A DNA stretch of 31,861 nucleotides from Chara braunii. Its lineage: Eukaryota; Streptophyta; Charophyceae; Charales; Characeae. The stretch is taken from contig BFEA01000075.1 of the NCBI GenBank assembly GCA_003427395.1, positions 2,177,148-2,209,008 of the forward strand, written 5' to 3'. The translations under genes and the position numbers were made by a program. The notes beneath the pieces were generated by a model. It saw only the letters and a list, made by a program, of their open reading frames with translations, was not told where the DNA came from and searched no databases. How positions within the stretch are numbered: the stretch's first letter is position 1; every line of letters starts with the position of its first letter. This document shows, one piece after another, positions 1 to 9,849 of the stretch.

Positions 1-33
1 ATTCCAGCCATGACCATCTGCCTTGTCCAAAGA
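1..33 (+). other. Chimeric copy of 9637-9669 (mate-pair artefact)
   Basis: These 33 bases are identical to 9637-9669, including the CCATGACC variant that separates the first 103-bp repeat copy from the second (CCAGGACC at the matching place). They are followed directly by library adaptor. The best reading is the far end of a circularised fragment of about 9.6 kb (70 to 9669) joined to its own start, so this is not genomic sequence at this position. Confidence 0.9.
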
Positions 34-69
34 CTGTCTCTTATACACATCTAGATGTGTATAAGAGAC
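34..69. other. Nextera mate-pair junction adaptor left in the assembly
   Basis: The sequence is the Tn5 mosaic end CTGTCTCTTATACACATCT followed head-on by its complement AGATGTGTATAAGAGAC. This matches 36 of the 38 bases of the known Nextera mate-pair junction; only the last two bases (AG) are missing. It forms a near-perfect palindrome but is synthetic, so it should not be read as a biological hairpin or transposon end. Confidence 0.97.
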
Positions 70-680
70 CTCTCTCCGTCCAATCATGACTCTTGCCTCT
101 AGCGAAGGAACCAAGAGAGGCAAACATACAAAAAAAAACAGCAGATGAAGAAATGAAACAGAAAAAGAAACAGCAGATGAACCAAATTGGAGTTTGAACC
201 ACTGTTGGTTCCTGGTTCGACCAGGGACCCCTCCCCCCCGCCCAGGAGCCCCCCAGTTGGACAGGCCGGTCGCCCGTCCCGGTTGGCTCCCTGTTCCTAC
301 CAGCGCATTTCTGCTGGAGCTGGGATTCTTTTTTATTTTGTTTTAAATTGTCTTTCGAGGCCCGTAGACCCCACTACGGCGGACCGGGCCCGGTAGTCCC
401 ATCAATGGGCAGAAGAAAAAGCCAATCTTGGACGCTGATCTTCATTGATGGGCGGCCCAGATTGGCTGCAATTGAAACTGGGAGAAAACTGAAGCTCAGC
501 GCGAAAGACTACTGCACCTTACCCCCCCGCCTCAAGTTTCGTCCGAAGTATCCAGTCCGTCAACCCATGACCCTGCCATGCCGCTCATCCGTTGGAGACA
601 CACTGCGCAAGTCCGCCATCGTCCCCGTTGAGTCGCTCACACTGCTGTCCACCACACAAGACCGCCATCGTGACTCCAGG
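70..680. other. No gene seen; short hairpins only
   Basis: Reading frames here are short and not protein-like. Around 192-240 there is a GTTTGAACCAC box followed by an imperfect hairpin (GGTTCCTGG / CCAGGGACC). The box resembles the GTTTAAACCAC boxes near 1523, 1719 and 2468, so this may be the ragged edge of the same repeat family. Confidence 0.6.
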
Positions 681-681
681 T

Positions 682-692
682 CTGTGTGTGTG

Positions 693-740
<48 letters not shown>
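682..740. repeat. Compound microsatellite (TG)n-(AG)n
   Basis: About 7 TG units run directly into about 22 AG units on the + strand. It borders the long pyrimidine block that follows. Apparent arginine/glutamate or serine/leucine repeat frames across it are low-complexity translations and not genes. Confidence 0.97.
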
Positions 741-742
<2 letters not shown>

Positions 743-1330
743 GTGAGCCTCCTCTCTTCTTCATCATCTCCTCCTCCGCCACTACTTCCTCCTCTCCTAT
801 TCATCATCATAATCATCATCCTCTTCTTCTTCCTATTCTTCTCCTCCTCTTCCTCCACAACTTCCTCCTCTCCTATTCATCATCATCGTTATCTTCTCCT
901 ACTCTTCCTCTTCTTCTTCTTCTTCTTCTTTGGTCTTCATTTTTCTCCTCCTCCTCCTCCTCCTCTTCTATCCTTTCAACGTAAACTCTCCTCCTTTTCT
1001 CTTTTCACTTCTTTTCTTGGGGAAAAGTCGAGCCCTCCCGTCGACAGAAAGTCGACCCACCCCCCTCCCCCCACCCCCGGTGTCACGGTGCAAAGTTCCA
1101 AATCCCTCCCTCCCCTCCACCTCCCACTCTTCTGCTCCTCTTTAGCACCTTCGTCTCCTCCTCCTCCTTAACGTCTTCTTCTTCTCCTCTTCCTCTTCTT
1201 TTTCTCCTACTCGTCCTCTTCATCTCCGTCCTCCTAGGCACTCCACTCAGCGTCCCTTTTTTCTCCTCTTCCTCTTCTTCTTCTCCACCTCCTCGTCCTC
1301 TTCTTCTTCCCTCCTCCTCAGCGGCAAACA
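741..1330. repeat. Long polypyrimidine (C/T) tract of about 590 bp
   Basis: The + strand is almost entirely C and T, made of interleaved TCC, TCT, CTT and CTC triplets (for example 911-930 is CTT repeats) with short interruptions at CATCAT and around 970-1100. The minus strand is correspondingly polypurine. Such tracts expand by slippage and can form triplex (H-DNA) structures. Frames on either strand are Ser/Leu/Phe/Pro-rich or Glu/Arg-rich artefacts. Confidence 0.9.
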
Positions 1331-1515
1331 CCACCACTAACACTCCGACCCCCAACTTCATCTTATATTTAAGTCCATTCTGCGAAAACCTCCATACCTT
1401 TCCCAGGACAAAAAATAGGCTGCCGGTTAGTGCGGATGCCATATTCAGCCTCCGCCGACGGCCACATACACTGGTCACTTTTGGCACGCGGGACCCCGGC
1501 CCATGTATGAGAAAG

Positions 1516-1541
1516 GCACTGGCGGTTTAAACCACCAGTGC
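1516..1541. repeat. 26-bp near-perfect palindrome centred on GTTTAAAC
   Basis: Two 13-base arms, GCACTGGCGGTTT and AAACCACCAGTGC, pair with a single mismatch. The centre carries the GTTTAAACC box that recurs at about 1719 and 2468. It lies upstream of the inverted-repeat cassette. Confidence 0.85.
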
Positions 1542-1679
1542 ACCCAGGCCTGGAGGCGTTGCTCGGTTCACCAATCTTTTCCAACTACCAACAGCACACT
1601 TCTCCTTCTTCGCTGGCTTTCTTGGCTGGCAACCAGCCATTGTAGTCCCATAGCCCCAAGCGACAAGATTTTTGGAGTA

Positions 1680-2518
1680 GGCGACAAACGAATTTTCCAC
1701 AAGGCTGAGTCCAAGTGCTTGCAGTTTAAACCACAACCCCCGGCGTTTTAAATTAGGGGAGACCGGTAGCACAGGTCCATGAGGGCTACCGGTAGAACAG
1801 TGGGGGAAACAGACGTAGTGGCAAAGTCGGAAAATGCATTAAATTGCCCCCACAATTTATTTTGCAATCGAAATAATTTTTCAATTTTTATGAATATTTT
1901 TCCTAAAAAGACCTCGACAAAATCTGCCTACCCTCCAATTTCCACACTTCTTGGAGTGTTGTATTAGACGGGAGAAATCGCTGAAGTCGGGATATTTTCC
2001 CCGTTAGTCAACACGTGAGAGAGGAGCAAAAAGCAGCAAAGATGGAATATAGGACGAATTGGTACGGCAAATATTTTTCGTGGAAAGATCACGACCAAAT
2101 CTACAGGCCCCTTCAATTTGCAGAGTTATCCAGTCATCCCTCTGAGCGCAAAAATATCGCGGAAGTTGGGGTGGGGTACTTTTCCCGTTGGCCAACACGT
2201 GCCAGAATGGCAAAAATGGACAATGCAACGAAACGGCGCAGCTTTTATTACACGGTCAAATTTCTTTTTTTTTTCTTTTTTTTTTTTTCCTGGAAAGATC
2301 ACAACCTAATCTACAGGATCTCAAATTTTCAGATTTTTTCTTCAATTCTTCAGACCGCAAAAAATCGCCGAAGTCGGAGCTAAAAAATCCCCGGACCACG
2401 CCCACCTGCACCTGCCGGTCACCACCCCCCCTAAGAACCCGGTCCGTGAGACCAGGAAGGTGTTGGTGGTTTAAACCGCAAGTACACGGCCCCAGCCTTG
2501 CAGAAAGTTTTTGTCGCC
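1680..2518. mobile_element. Inverted-repeat-bounded repeat cassette (possible non-autonomous element)
   Basis: The reverse complement of 1680-1737 aligns with 2462-2518 over about 57 bases, sharing TGGTTTAAAC, GCAAG, CAGCCTTG, GAAA and TTTGTCGCC blocks with scattered mismatches. Between the arms lie tandem diverged units of about 200 bp (1887-2385) and no credible coding sequence. Arms around a non-coding core resemble a non-autonomous foldback or MITE-like element. No target-site duplication was identified, so the element call is tentative while the inverted repeat itself is clear. Confidence 0.5.
1887..2385 (+). repeat. Tandem diverged repeat units of about 185-210 bp
   Basis: Three partial to full units are visible. 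Shared blocks are AATATTTTTC followed by AAAGA-TC-CGAC-AAATCT-C (near 1890, 2069 and 2283), TGGAAAGATCAC at 2081 and 2291, the C-AACACGTG block at about 2007 and 2192, and the closing GCAAAAA-TCGC-GAAGT block at about 2151 and 2357. A T-rich insertion (2262-2290) lengthens the later unit. A homologous unit lies on the minus strand at 27330-27530. Confidence 0.75.
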
Positions 2519-3756
2519 ACAAGCAAAACTCGGAGGGGCTGCACAGCATGGGGCGCTGTTGAGAAAACAAATCAGCGGCCTCAAAACTGGTGCGGGTTTC
2601 GTGCTGACACCCGCTGGCCGACGGGTGGTGTACCGGTGCTTTCATGGTGCTTTAGTTGTAGTGCACAAGGAGAGGGAGGAGGGAAACGGGTAGGAGGTGA
2701 GTATTAGAGGAAGCAGAGAAGGGGAAGAGCAGGGAAGCGGAAGGACGAGGAGTAGAATAGAGGAAAGCCAATCTTCACCTGGTTCTCAATACTCTCACTG
2801 CCCGAGCAGACTACTATAGAATGGCACAAGCGGCCAGTCAGTGCTTAGGTCGCAGGGAGATTTGAGTTGAGCCGCCGCCGCTGCCTACGGTAAGCGGCCA
2901 TCCCTACAGATCGGACTGGACCACTTCAGGTGTGGACAGTGGGGAATCACTCGCATCCAATTCTCCCAGCTGCAATTTCTGCATCCAATGGCAGTGTAGA
3001 CAGATGTCACAGGCTACATGCTAAGAACACAGAGGCACGCTCACCCCTCATACCAGCCCATGTCTACGACAAATAGGACATATGCCATGTCAGGGTATCA
3101 TGCACGAGTACAACTTCAACGGTCATAATAGGTAAGAAAACCAAACCTGCATGGCTATATACCTTCATAGTCCTCAACCGCGAAGCACGCCTATTACATG
3201 CTAGCCGAATCTCATGTGGCGCATCACAGTCCCACATTGAGCAAGTTCCTTGGCTATATCCAGATCCAATATTCCCTCTCTATGGGCAGGCAATGATGGG
3301 CCTTGATCCAAAACAAAGACGGTTAGCTGTCGCAAGATCCTGCTCTGCAACACCTCGCCCTGGCAGCGATCACCTTTCAGTACATTGCACTGTAGGTGTT
3401 TCATGTGGGAGTCCACCTTCCACCTCAGTGGTGCACCTGCTGCTCGTCTGGCGTCTGTGGTGTGTTGTGTATCATGTGCTACAACCGTGGTGTGTTGTGT
3501 GTGTGGCATTTGTTGTGTTTGTTTTTCACATGAACGCTCTATATATCAATAACACCATCCCCTCAAAAACACTACAAGCAACAAGAAACGAGAACTCGAG
3601 GCTGGCCGCACCATCGAGACCAAACAGACAACCCGCGTAGACAATCCACGGCAGCAAAACAGCTGTTTCACCAAAACACAAGCTGAGCGCTGCAGGGCCG
3701 TGGTTGCGCTCCGGGTGCCCACACCTTTTATCTGCCAAAAACGGTTCCACCGATAC
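2519..3756. other. No gene seen
   Basis: No long or compositionally protein-like frame is present on either strand. There is a purine-rich patch near 2660-2765 (GAGG/GGAAG-rich) and a TG-rich patch at 3440-3530 in which GGTGTGTTGTGT occurs twice. Otherwise the sequence looks unique and non-coding. Confidence 0.6.
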
Positions 3757-4080
3757 GTATGCTGAACGGCGCGCACTGCCATCTTCCCCCAAACATATCG
3801 CATATGCATGGTATAGTATTCGAGTTTTCAAAAAACCACCAAAACGTATNGCGCACTGCCATCTTCCCCCAAACATATCGCATATGCATGGTATAGTATT
3901 CGAGTTTTCAAAAAACCACCAAAACGTATGCTGAACGGCGCGCACGGCCATCTTCCCCCAAACATAGCGCATATGCATGGTATGGTATTCGAGTTTTCAA
4001 AAAACCACCAAAATGTATGCTGAACGGCGCAATCTTCCCCCAAACATAGCGCATATGCATGGGATGGTATTCGAGTCTTG
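3757..4080. repeat. 89-bp tandem repeat array (four copies) with an assembly N
   Basis: Copies start at GTATG/GTATN near 3757, 3846, 3926 and 4015. Each contains CATCTTCCCCCAAACATA, GCATATGCATGG, ATTCGAGTTTTC and an A-rich stretch with ACCACC. Copies 1 and 3 are 89 bp. In copy 2 a single N at 3850 replaces about ten bases (GCTGAACGGC elsewhere), and copy 4 is shortened and decays after 4075. The N suggests that the assembler bridged a longer array. Minus-strand reading frames over it are products of the repeat. Confidence 0.93.
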
Positions 4081-5888
4081 GAAAAAAAATTGACATCCGA
4101 ATAGAACGCATACGCAATGTATTTCAAAATCAGGGCTGCTCGAATAGAATGCACGTGTCCTATTCTAATAGAAAGCAGTCTATGCATTGTTTTCATTACA
4201 ACGCACGTGTTATTTTTCGGGGGACCGACGGCAGGACACTCGAAAACCGGGGGGTGGACAGGAAGAACCACCATCCAGCACTGAACAACAATGGTCAAAA
4301 GACAATCCACTGTTCTTCACTGTTCTCACCAAAAAAAAATCCCCCACAAATATCACCAAAAAAAAGGACAAAAAAAAAATCCCCCCAAAAGCCGAATGTC
4401 TGACAGTCCTATCACGACAAGCTAACATGCAAGCTCCGCCACCAGCAACCACCGGCAGACCAGCGAGCATGCAAGAGACAGTGGGGACAACATCACAGCA
4501 AGAACTCCACCGACCATGCCACCATTCCTGTTCCAACCCCACCAGGAGCCAGAAAAACTAGGCCTAGGGAATCTCAGACACAAAAAAAGCTGTCTATGCC
4601 CGTCCACAAACACTCCACAAGTCAGGCCTCCTGACATCACAAGACCTTCCTGCCAGGCCAGAACTCCCAACCACCGCGTAAACCCCCACACTACGTTTCC
4701 CAGGCAACAACGACAACCGAAAATGTAACATTCCAATTTCTTCGAATGAACTGTGCTACCAGACCACAACGGCTGGCGGCACCAGCCAAAAGAAGACGTG
4801 AAAGACGCCGCAGTGGCACTTCAGCAAAGCTGGGTGCACAGATCTCTTCCGCCTCCGCAAAGACGGGCTCAGAGATAGCGATGAAAGCTCGGTGCACCGT
4901 AGAGACTGCCCTGGCCCACATGCTGCGAAATTCCAGCCCAGCCTAACGAAAGATCTCACAGCCAAACAGAAGGGGCACATTTACCACCAGAAAAGACTGC
5001 TAAGGCACCCATCCGCCTGGGCAGGTGGTTGGGGGGGGGTTGCCCATCCTCGACAAGTCGGTGACAGTCGTGACAAGCCGCCAACAACACCATACGTCAA
5101 CAAATATACACCATCAGGCCAATGCAACAAACCACAGGAATTACCTGTTAGCGTTTTCCCCAAACATAACCTTTGTCTTGTTGGCGGCTCGTCAACAAAT
5201 AACAAATGCAACATAACGCACCCCTGGTAGTGAATGTATACAAAGTTGCAAACTATCTTTTCAGTCGGGTAGAGCCATAATGAGGGCGCATTGTGCTCAG
5301 GAAGTCGGTAGCGCACCGTCCGGGTGACGATGTTGTGCGCAATCCAACGATAAATGATGGATTCATCAACGGACTTGTAGAATTCCTCCGAAACGCATCC
5401 CATGGCGAATCATTGAGATAAGTAAAGGTTAGAACAAGTCCCTACAGCAAAACTATAGTTCAGCACAACCAGTCACTCAAGCTCACCACCCACCATCGCA
5501 ATCACCATACCATCACCTTTCCTTTATGTACCCCTGCCTCTGCTGATTATCGAGCAGCGCACACACATATTTCTAATCACATACCCCACACTGACACTGA
5601 GCAGACCCTCTTTGAGGCTTGGCTGATAGATCATCACACAGCCACAAGCAAACGGCAGCAACAGGCCAAGAACAGCCACAAGCAACCAACAGCAACGATG
5701 AACACTTCAACAACGTCAATCGACCATGCACTCATCAGGGAATTCAGACACACACATGGGGCATTGCCCTTTCACAGCCCACGCTGAAGTCGGTACCTTT
5801 GACAGCGACCTACAAGTGTGAAAATCTTCAGACAAACTTGTATCAGCACACAAATGTTAACCCCTCCTCGCACACAGACCCATTAGCC

Positions 5889-5889
<1 letters not shown>
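4081..5889. other. No gene seen; A/C-biased unique DNA
   Basis: The + strand is visibly rich in A and C with A-runs between C-runs (4330-4390) and a G9 run near 5030. Short frames exist on both strands but show no recognisable domain. The segment 4764-4873 resembles 6520-6629 and is listed separately. Confidence 0.55.
4764..4873 (+). repeat. Diverged repeat, copy 1 (pair with 6520-6629)
   Basis: This segment aligns with 6520-6629 through CCACAACG-CTG-CGGC-CCAG-CAAAA, GACG/AACGTCGC, a CAAAGCT-GGTGCA block and a closing GGCTCA-AG block. Both copies stay open in the same relative frame and give similar peptides (a basic stretch followed by KLGA). This could be an old duplicated coding fragment, but no family is recognised. 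Confidence 0.6.

Positions 5890-5938
<49 letters not shown>
5890..5938. repeat. (AC)n microsatellite, about 24 units
   Basis: Uninterrupted alternation of C and A for about 49 bases, flanked on both sides by AGCCAACACA / CAGCCAACACAG-like text that suggests local slippage. Confidence 0.98.
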
Positions 5939-5939
<1 letters not shown>

Positions 5940-7103
5940 CATGCGAACCCCGTATTCGACCCATCAGCCAACACAGACCCATCAAATCATGGGCGTGCAT
6001 AAGAAATAATAAAGGAAGGAGAAGATGATCTGTTTAAGTCCGGTGATGAAAAAGTGTCACCAAATGGTGACGAATGAACAAGAAAAAAGCATCCAAGTGG
6101 GTAGGAGGACGGCGGCAATCAAAGGGCCAAAACCTTGTCCTGGAGCGAAAGCGTGTCCTAGCAACGTCCGGCAGGGGCCAACCCCAGTCCTTCAGGACAT
6201 CCAACGAAACTTGAAACGATACAAAGAAGAATAGCATGGCCACTGCACAAGGATGAGAAGCATAAATCGACAAATGGTCTTTTTTCCCTTTAAAAAAAAA
6301 AGGGAAGAAGGGCGGGGCCAATCGCCCAATAGACCCCTGTTGACTGGGAAGGCACACCATACTGCTGTCAAGCATCATGGCTGTTAGGCGCACAAGCTGT
6401 GCTGAACATTCACAGCCAGGTCACAACATCGGTAAACCACCAGTACATGGCCGCAGCCAAATTACAAACCACGGTTAAGCCTCTCCAAAAACAATCGGAG
6501 GCTCAGGGCAGCAAACGGGCCACAACGCCTGCCGGCGCCAGACAAAACTTAGAACAAAAACGTCGCGCTGGCGTTTTGACAAAGCTTGGTGCAAGGGGAA
6601 TGTGCCTCGGCAAAAAAGAGGCTCAAAGGTAGTTGTGGGTTCAACAGGCAAAGGGGGTGAATCATTACATCATATCACAACACTCGCGACCATGCCGGCA
6701 AACCCTCCACTCGACAGTCACCCATCACATGTCACCACAGAGACCCCACCTGCTCGTCCATTGTCCGCCAAGTTCTGCTAGCCAGCAATCAACGGCACAG
6801 ACTCGACCACCACAAGTCTTTATCCTCACAGTCATTCCTAAGGCACAACGTGCCCACACTATGGTTCGATGGCGGTTTACGTTTTCGATACAACTCAGCC
6901 CTCATAACCATTTTCCTCAAATACATACAAAGCTGGCAAACATGATAACCCAACCCAAGCGATATCAGTTCTGCATCTAAGCGATACTACCGGTAGTTCT
7001 CGGATATACATTTGCACACAGCGCAATGGACAGGTCACACATGGAAAGGAGTTACGAACCCTTCGCCTACACTTTGCATGACAAGGGAACTTCTGCTGTT
7101 GTA
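5939..7103. other. No gene seen
   Basis: A/C-rich + strand without a recognisable gene. It holds the second copy of the diverged repeat (6520-6629) and a small hairpin around the A10 run near 6284-6306 (TTCCCTT / AAGGGAA). Confidence 0.55.
6520..6629 (+). repeat. Diverged repeat, copy 2 (pair with 4764-4873)
   Basis: Second member of the 110-bp pair, same orientation, about 1.75 kb away. Conserved blocks are CCACAACG, CCGGCGCCAG, CAAAGCTTGGTGCA and GAGGCTCAAAG. Confidence 0.6.
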
Positions 7104-7406
7104 GCAGACCGCTCAGGTTATAAGCTGTGGCTTCTGCACCCACATTCCGTCAGTACAATCGACTAGCACTAGTGCGTACTCCAGCAATCACTCAGAGCAC
7201 AAGAGTGTCGCAAAGCGAATTCATCATGTCACCTTTTAGAACATCAGACAAAGCAGACCTGCTCAGGTTATAAGCTGTGGCGTCTGGACCCACATTCCGT
7301 CAGTACAATCGACTAGTACTAGTGCGTAATCCACCAGTCGCTCAGCGCACAAGAGTGTCGCGAAGCGAATTCATCATGTCACCTTTTAAAACATCAGACA
7401 AAGCAG
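7104..7406. repeat. Two-copy 150-bp tandem duplication
   Basis: GCTCAGGTTATAAGCTGTGG begins both copies at 7111 and 7261, exactly 150 bases apart. Shared features are CACATTCCGTCAGTACAATC, a palindromic GCACTAGTGC / GTACTAGTGC region, CACAAGAGTGTCGC and the ending ACATCAGACAAAGCAG. Mismatches are few (for example GCACTAG to GTACTAG and CAAAGCG to CGAAGCG), which implies a fairly recent duplication. There is no coding signal. Confidence 0.95.
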
Positions 7407-8805
7407 CGCATCAACGGTAACGTCCACACATCAACGCTATCGCCGAAATTACACACGGCATTTTCTGCATGCATGATGACAGCAATCTCTTGCATAGTGC
7501 ATAGCCCACAATTATTTACACTAGCAGCAACCATCCATGCAAACTTCATGCACCACGTGCGCTCCACATGCCCTGTATTGTTCAACATAATATAATTCAC
7601 TATTAGCCACACGTGACAAACCGAAGCAAAGGAAGAAGACGGACTGTCTTAACGAACAACAAAAGCTGTCTTGCCAACCAAAGTCCCAAGCAGTAGAATA
7701 AGTAAAATGCCACTGAGGTGACAAGGCAGTTTCTCTACCCCACCCTTCACACACATTTCTCTCACCCATTGTGCAGACTGAAGTCATAACCAACTCCAGA
7801 CAGCGCTACCCATATAGACATATCCCCACCGTACAGAGGGTAGCCATAGCCAGATCTTTCTACCTATAAAACAAACAGAAGCATAGATAGCTCTATAGTC
7901 GTAGGAGTTGAGACGTGTTATTCTGAAAGATGTGACAGATGAATTAATTGGCTAAAGCATTGAAGACCCTACTAGTCAGACGCGAAATCGCGACTTCAAC
8001 GACGGAAGACACGTCACTCCTTCCCTCCAGCCCATTCGACCATATGATGTTCAATCATCCCCTCCCTGTCCTAACCCTGATCTCTCCAGTCTTTCTGCGT
8101 TCCATTCTTCCCCTCTGCCCCTCGCCTCCCTCCCCCCATAACTTCCTACACCCGTCTCCGTCACACTTTCTGAGTTTTGCCTACTACTCTCTAATAACAA
8201 TCACTACCACCACACACTCAATTTACATATTTATATTAACAGCGCAAGGTCTCAGAGAAGCCAAACGTGTCTCTTTCCTCTCCGACCACCATCCCTCCTT
8301 AGATTACCTATACCACGACTGCTCCCTCAACCACAATATATACCCATAATAGGTTTTCCCTGCATCAGTTGTCGTCAGTTATGCAACATGGATCGAACCT
8401 CCCGCACGCCCCGCATTACCACCACCACTGCCAACCACCGACTGCTGTGTCTGTGCCCTCTTCTTCTCTCCTCGTATGTTAAAAGTATTTGCAGTCTTAA
8501 GCTCCCCCCCTACACATCTAATTGAATTGTCCCAAGGAGCTCTACCACTGCGGCACTACCCGAGGTTGATGATATGCGATAACCCCGCATCCAAAAAGCA
8601 TCATCTTAAGCAGATGCCTATTGAGTTAATAGACAGAGATGTGGGTAGAGAAGAGTCTTCCTATCACCCTGTGATGTGTTCAGCAAGCGTATCATATTTA
8701 CGTCCACCTCATCCAACAGGTTCACAGATGTGAGACCCAAACAAATTCTCAGACTTAGGAATGTGCCAATATTTTCACTTGCACAACTTGTCATTTGCAA
8801 GACAA
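7407..8805. other. No gene seen; pyrimidine-rich stretch 8060-8350
   Basis: Contains a C/T-rich stretch (about 8060-8350) and otherwise undistinguished A/C-biased DNA. Short frames on both strands have no recognisable motifs. Confidence 0.55.
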
Positions 8806-8960
8806 CCCCCCCCCCNCCCCCTCCACCCATGCCCAGAGACTTGTCTGCTTATCCTCTACCTTCTCCCTCTTCTCTTCCCCCGCCCCCCCACCGCCCCCCC
8901 CACCCCAGACACACACACACACAAACCAAGAACACACGCACACACACGCAAAGGCAAAAG
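8806..8960. repeat. C-homopolymer with N, then CCC/CA low-complexity block
   Basis: A C run holds a single N at 8816. It is followed by C/T-rich text and CCCCACCG/CCCCACC stretches, then (CA)n-like sequence to about 8960. The N marks homopolymer length uncertainty in the assembly and not a long gap. Confidence 0.9.
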
Positions 8961-9268
8961 CACACATGCATTCGGATGTACGCACTCACTCACATCCAGG
9001 CAAAGAGGGATGGAAAGAGAGGCGAGGGAACGGGCATTATGGAACCAAGGGGGTCCCCCACAAACACAGCCGGAAAAAAAACAACATCGACGCACCTGTC
9101 TGTCGCTAACGGGCAGATACTTAACTGGATGGCATAGATCCAAGCAAGAAGGGAGCGTTCTTCACGAAGAAGAAGAGAAGAAACAGCTTCAACGGGCAAC
9201 GAAAAGTTCGGCAGAAGCGGCAATAATAGCAGACATACATGACATGTACACTTCAAGCAGAACCGCGA
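8961..9268. other. No gene seen
   Basis: A/G-rich patches near 9010-9040 and 9145-9200. Frames crossing this stretch include the adjacent low-complexity block and are not supported as genes. Confidence 0.5.
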
Positions 9269-9393
9269 ACGAGAATGACCAGACACTCCTCCGGTACGAG
9301 AATAACCAGACACTCCTCCGGCAGAATCGGCACCAAATTACCACCACCCACCATTACTAAACCGGTACGAGAATGACCGGACACTCCTCCGGT
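9269..9393. repeat. 27-bp tandem repeat (two adjacent copies plus one 45 bp downstream)
   Basis: ACGAGAATGACCAGACACTC plus CTCCGG occurs at 9269 and 9296 (period 27), and again at 9367 with one change (CCGGACAC). The copies are not separated by equal unique spacers, so this is a minisatellite and not a CRISPR. Confidence 0.92.
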
Positions 9394-9595
9394 GTTTTTT
9401 GCCTTTAACTTCGAAGGGATAGAAATGAATGAACCAACTTCCTCGTCACTCACCTTACATCCAATCATCCATCCATCCATGACCATCACCCTCCTCTGTT
9501 CGAGAGCACAACTGCGAGCGAACGCGCATTGTGTCATCTCATCGACCTTGACAAAGGGTCCTCCACCACCACACTCTCCTGTTCTCGAGCTTCGG

Positions 9596-9801
9596 GATTG
9601 TATGATCGGCCAGGCTTCACCATCATCTCTCCTTCGATTCCAGCCATGACCATCTGCCTTGTCCAAAGACGTCAATTGGCCGCCTCCTCTTTCGTCAAGA
9701 TTGTATGATCGGCCAGGCTTCACCATCATCTCTCCTTCGATTCCAGCCAGGACCATCTGCCTTGTCCAAAGAGGTCAATTGGCCGCATCCTCTTTCGTCA
9801 A
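9596..9801. repeat. Two-copy 103-bp tandem duplication
   Basis: GATTGTATGATCGGCCAGGC starts at 9596 and 9699, and the copies run on to the TTTCGTCAA ends at 9698 and 9801. Only a few substitutions separate them (CCATGACC/CCAGGACC, AAAGACG/AAAGAGG, CCGCCTCC/CCGCATCC). A degenerate third start (GATCGGCCAGCCAGCC) follows near 9823. Positions 9637-9669 of the first copy were also copied to the left edge of the window by the mate-pair artefact. Confidence 0.95.
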
Positions 9802-9849
9802 GATTCGTGATTACTACTACCACGATCGGCCAGCCAGCCAGCCAGGGCC

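Noticed and set aside
34-69. Palindrome that could be read as a transposon inverted repeat or hairpin
   Set aside because: It is the synthetic Nextera mate-pair junction, flanked by a copied fragment from 9.6 kb away.
743-1487. Long Ser/Leu/Pro-rich (+) and Glu/Arg-rich (-) open frames
   Set aside because: They are translations of the polypyrimidine/polypurine tract with no non-repetitive coding content.
3526-4310. Minus-strand frames with repeated MHMRYVWGK-like peptides
   Set aside because: They arise from the 89-bp tandem array, cross an N, and change frame from copy to copy.
9269-9393. CRISPR-like direct repeats
   Set aside because: Two copies abut with no spacer and the third is 45 bp away; the setting is eukaryotic and there are no cas genes. 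It is a minisatellite.
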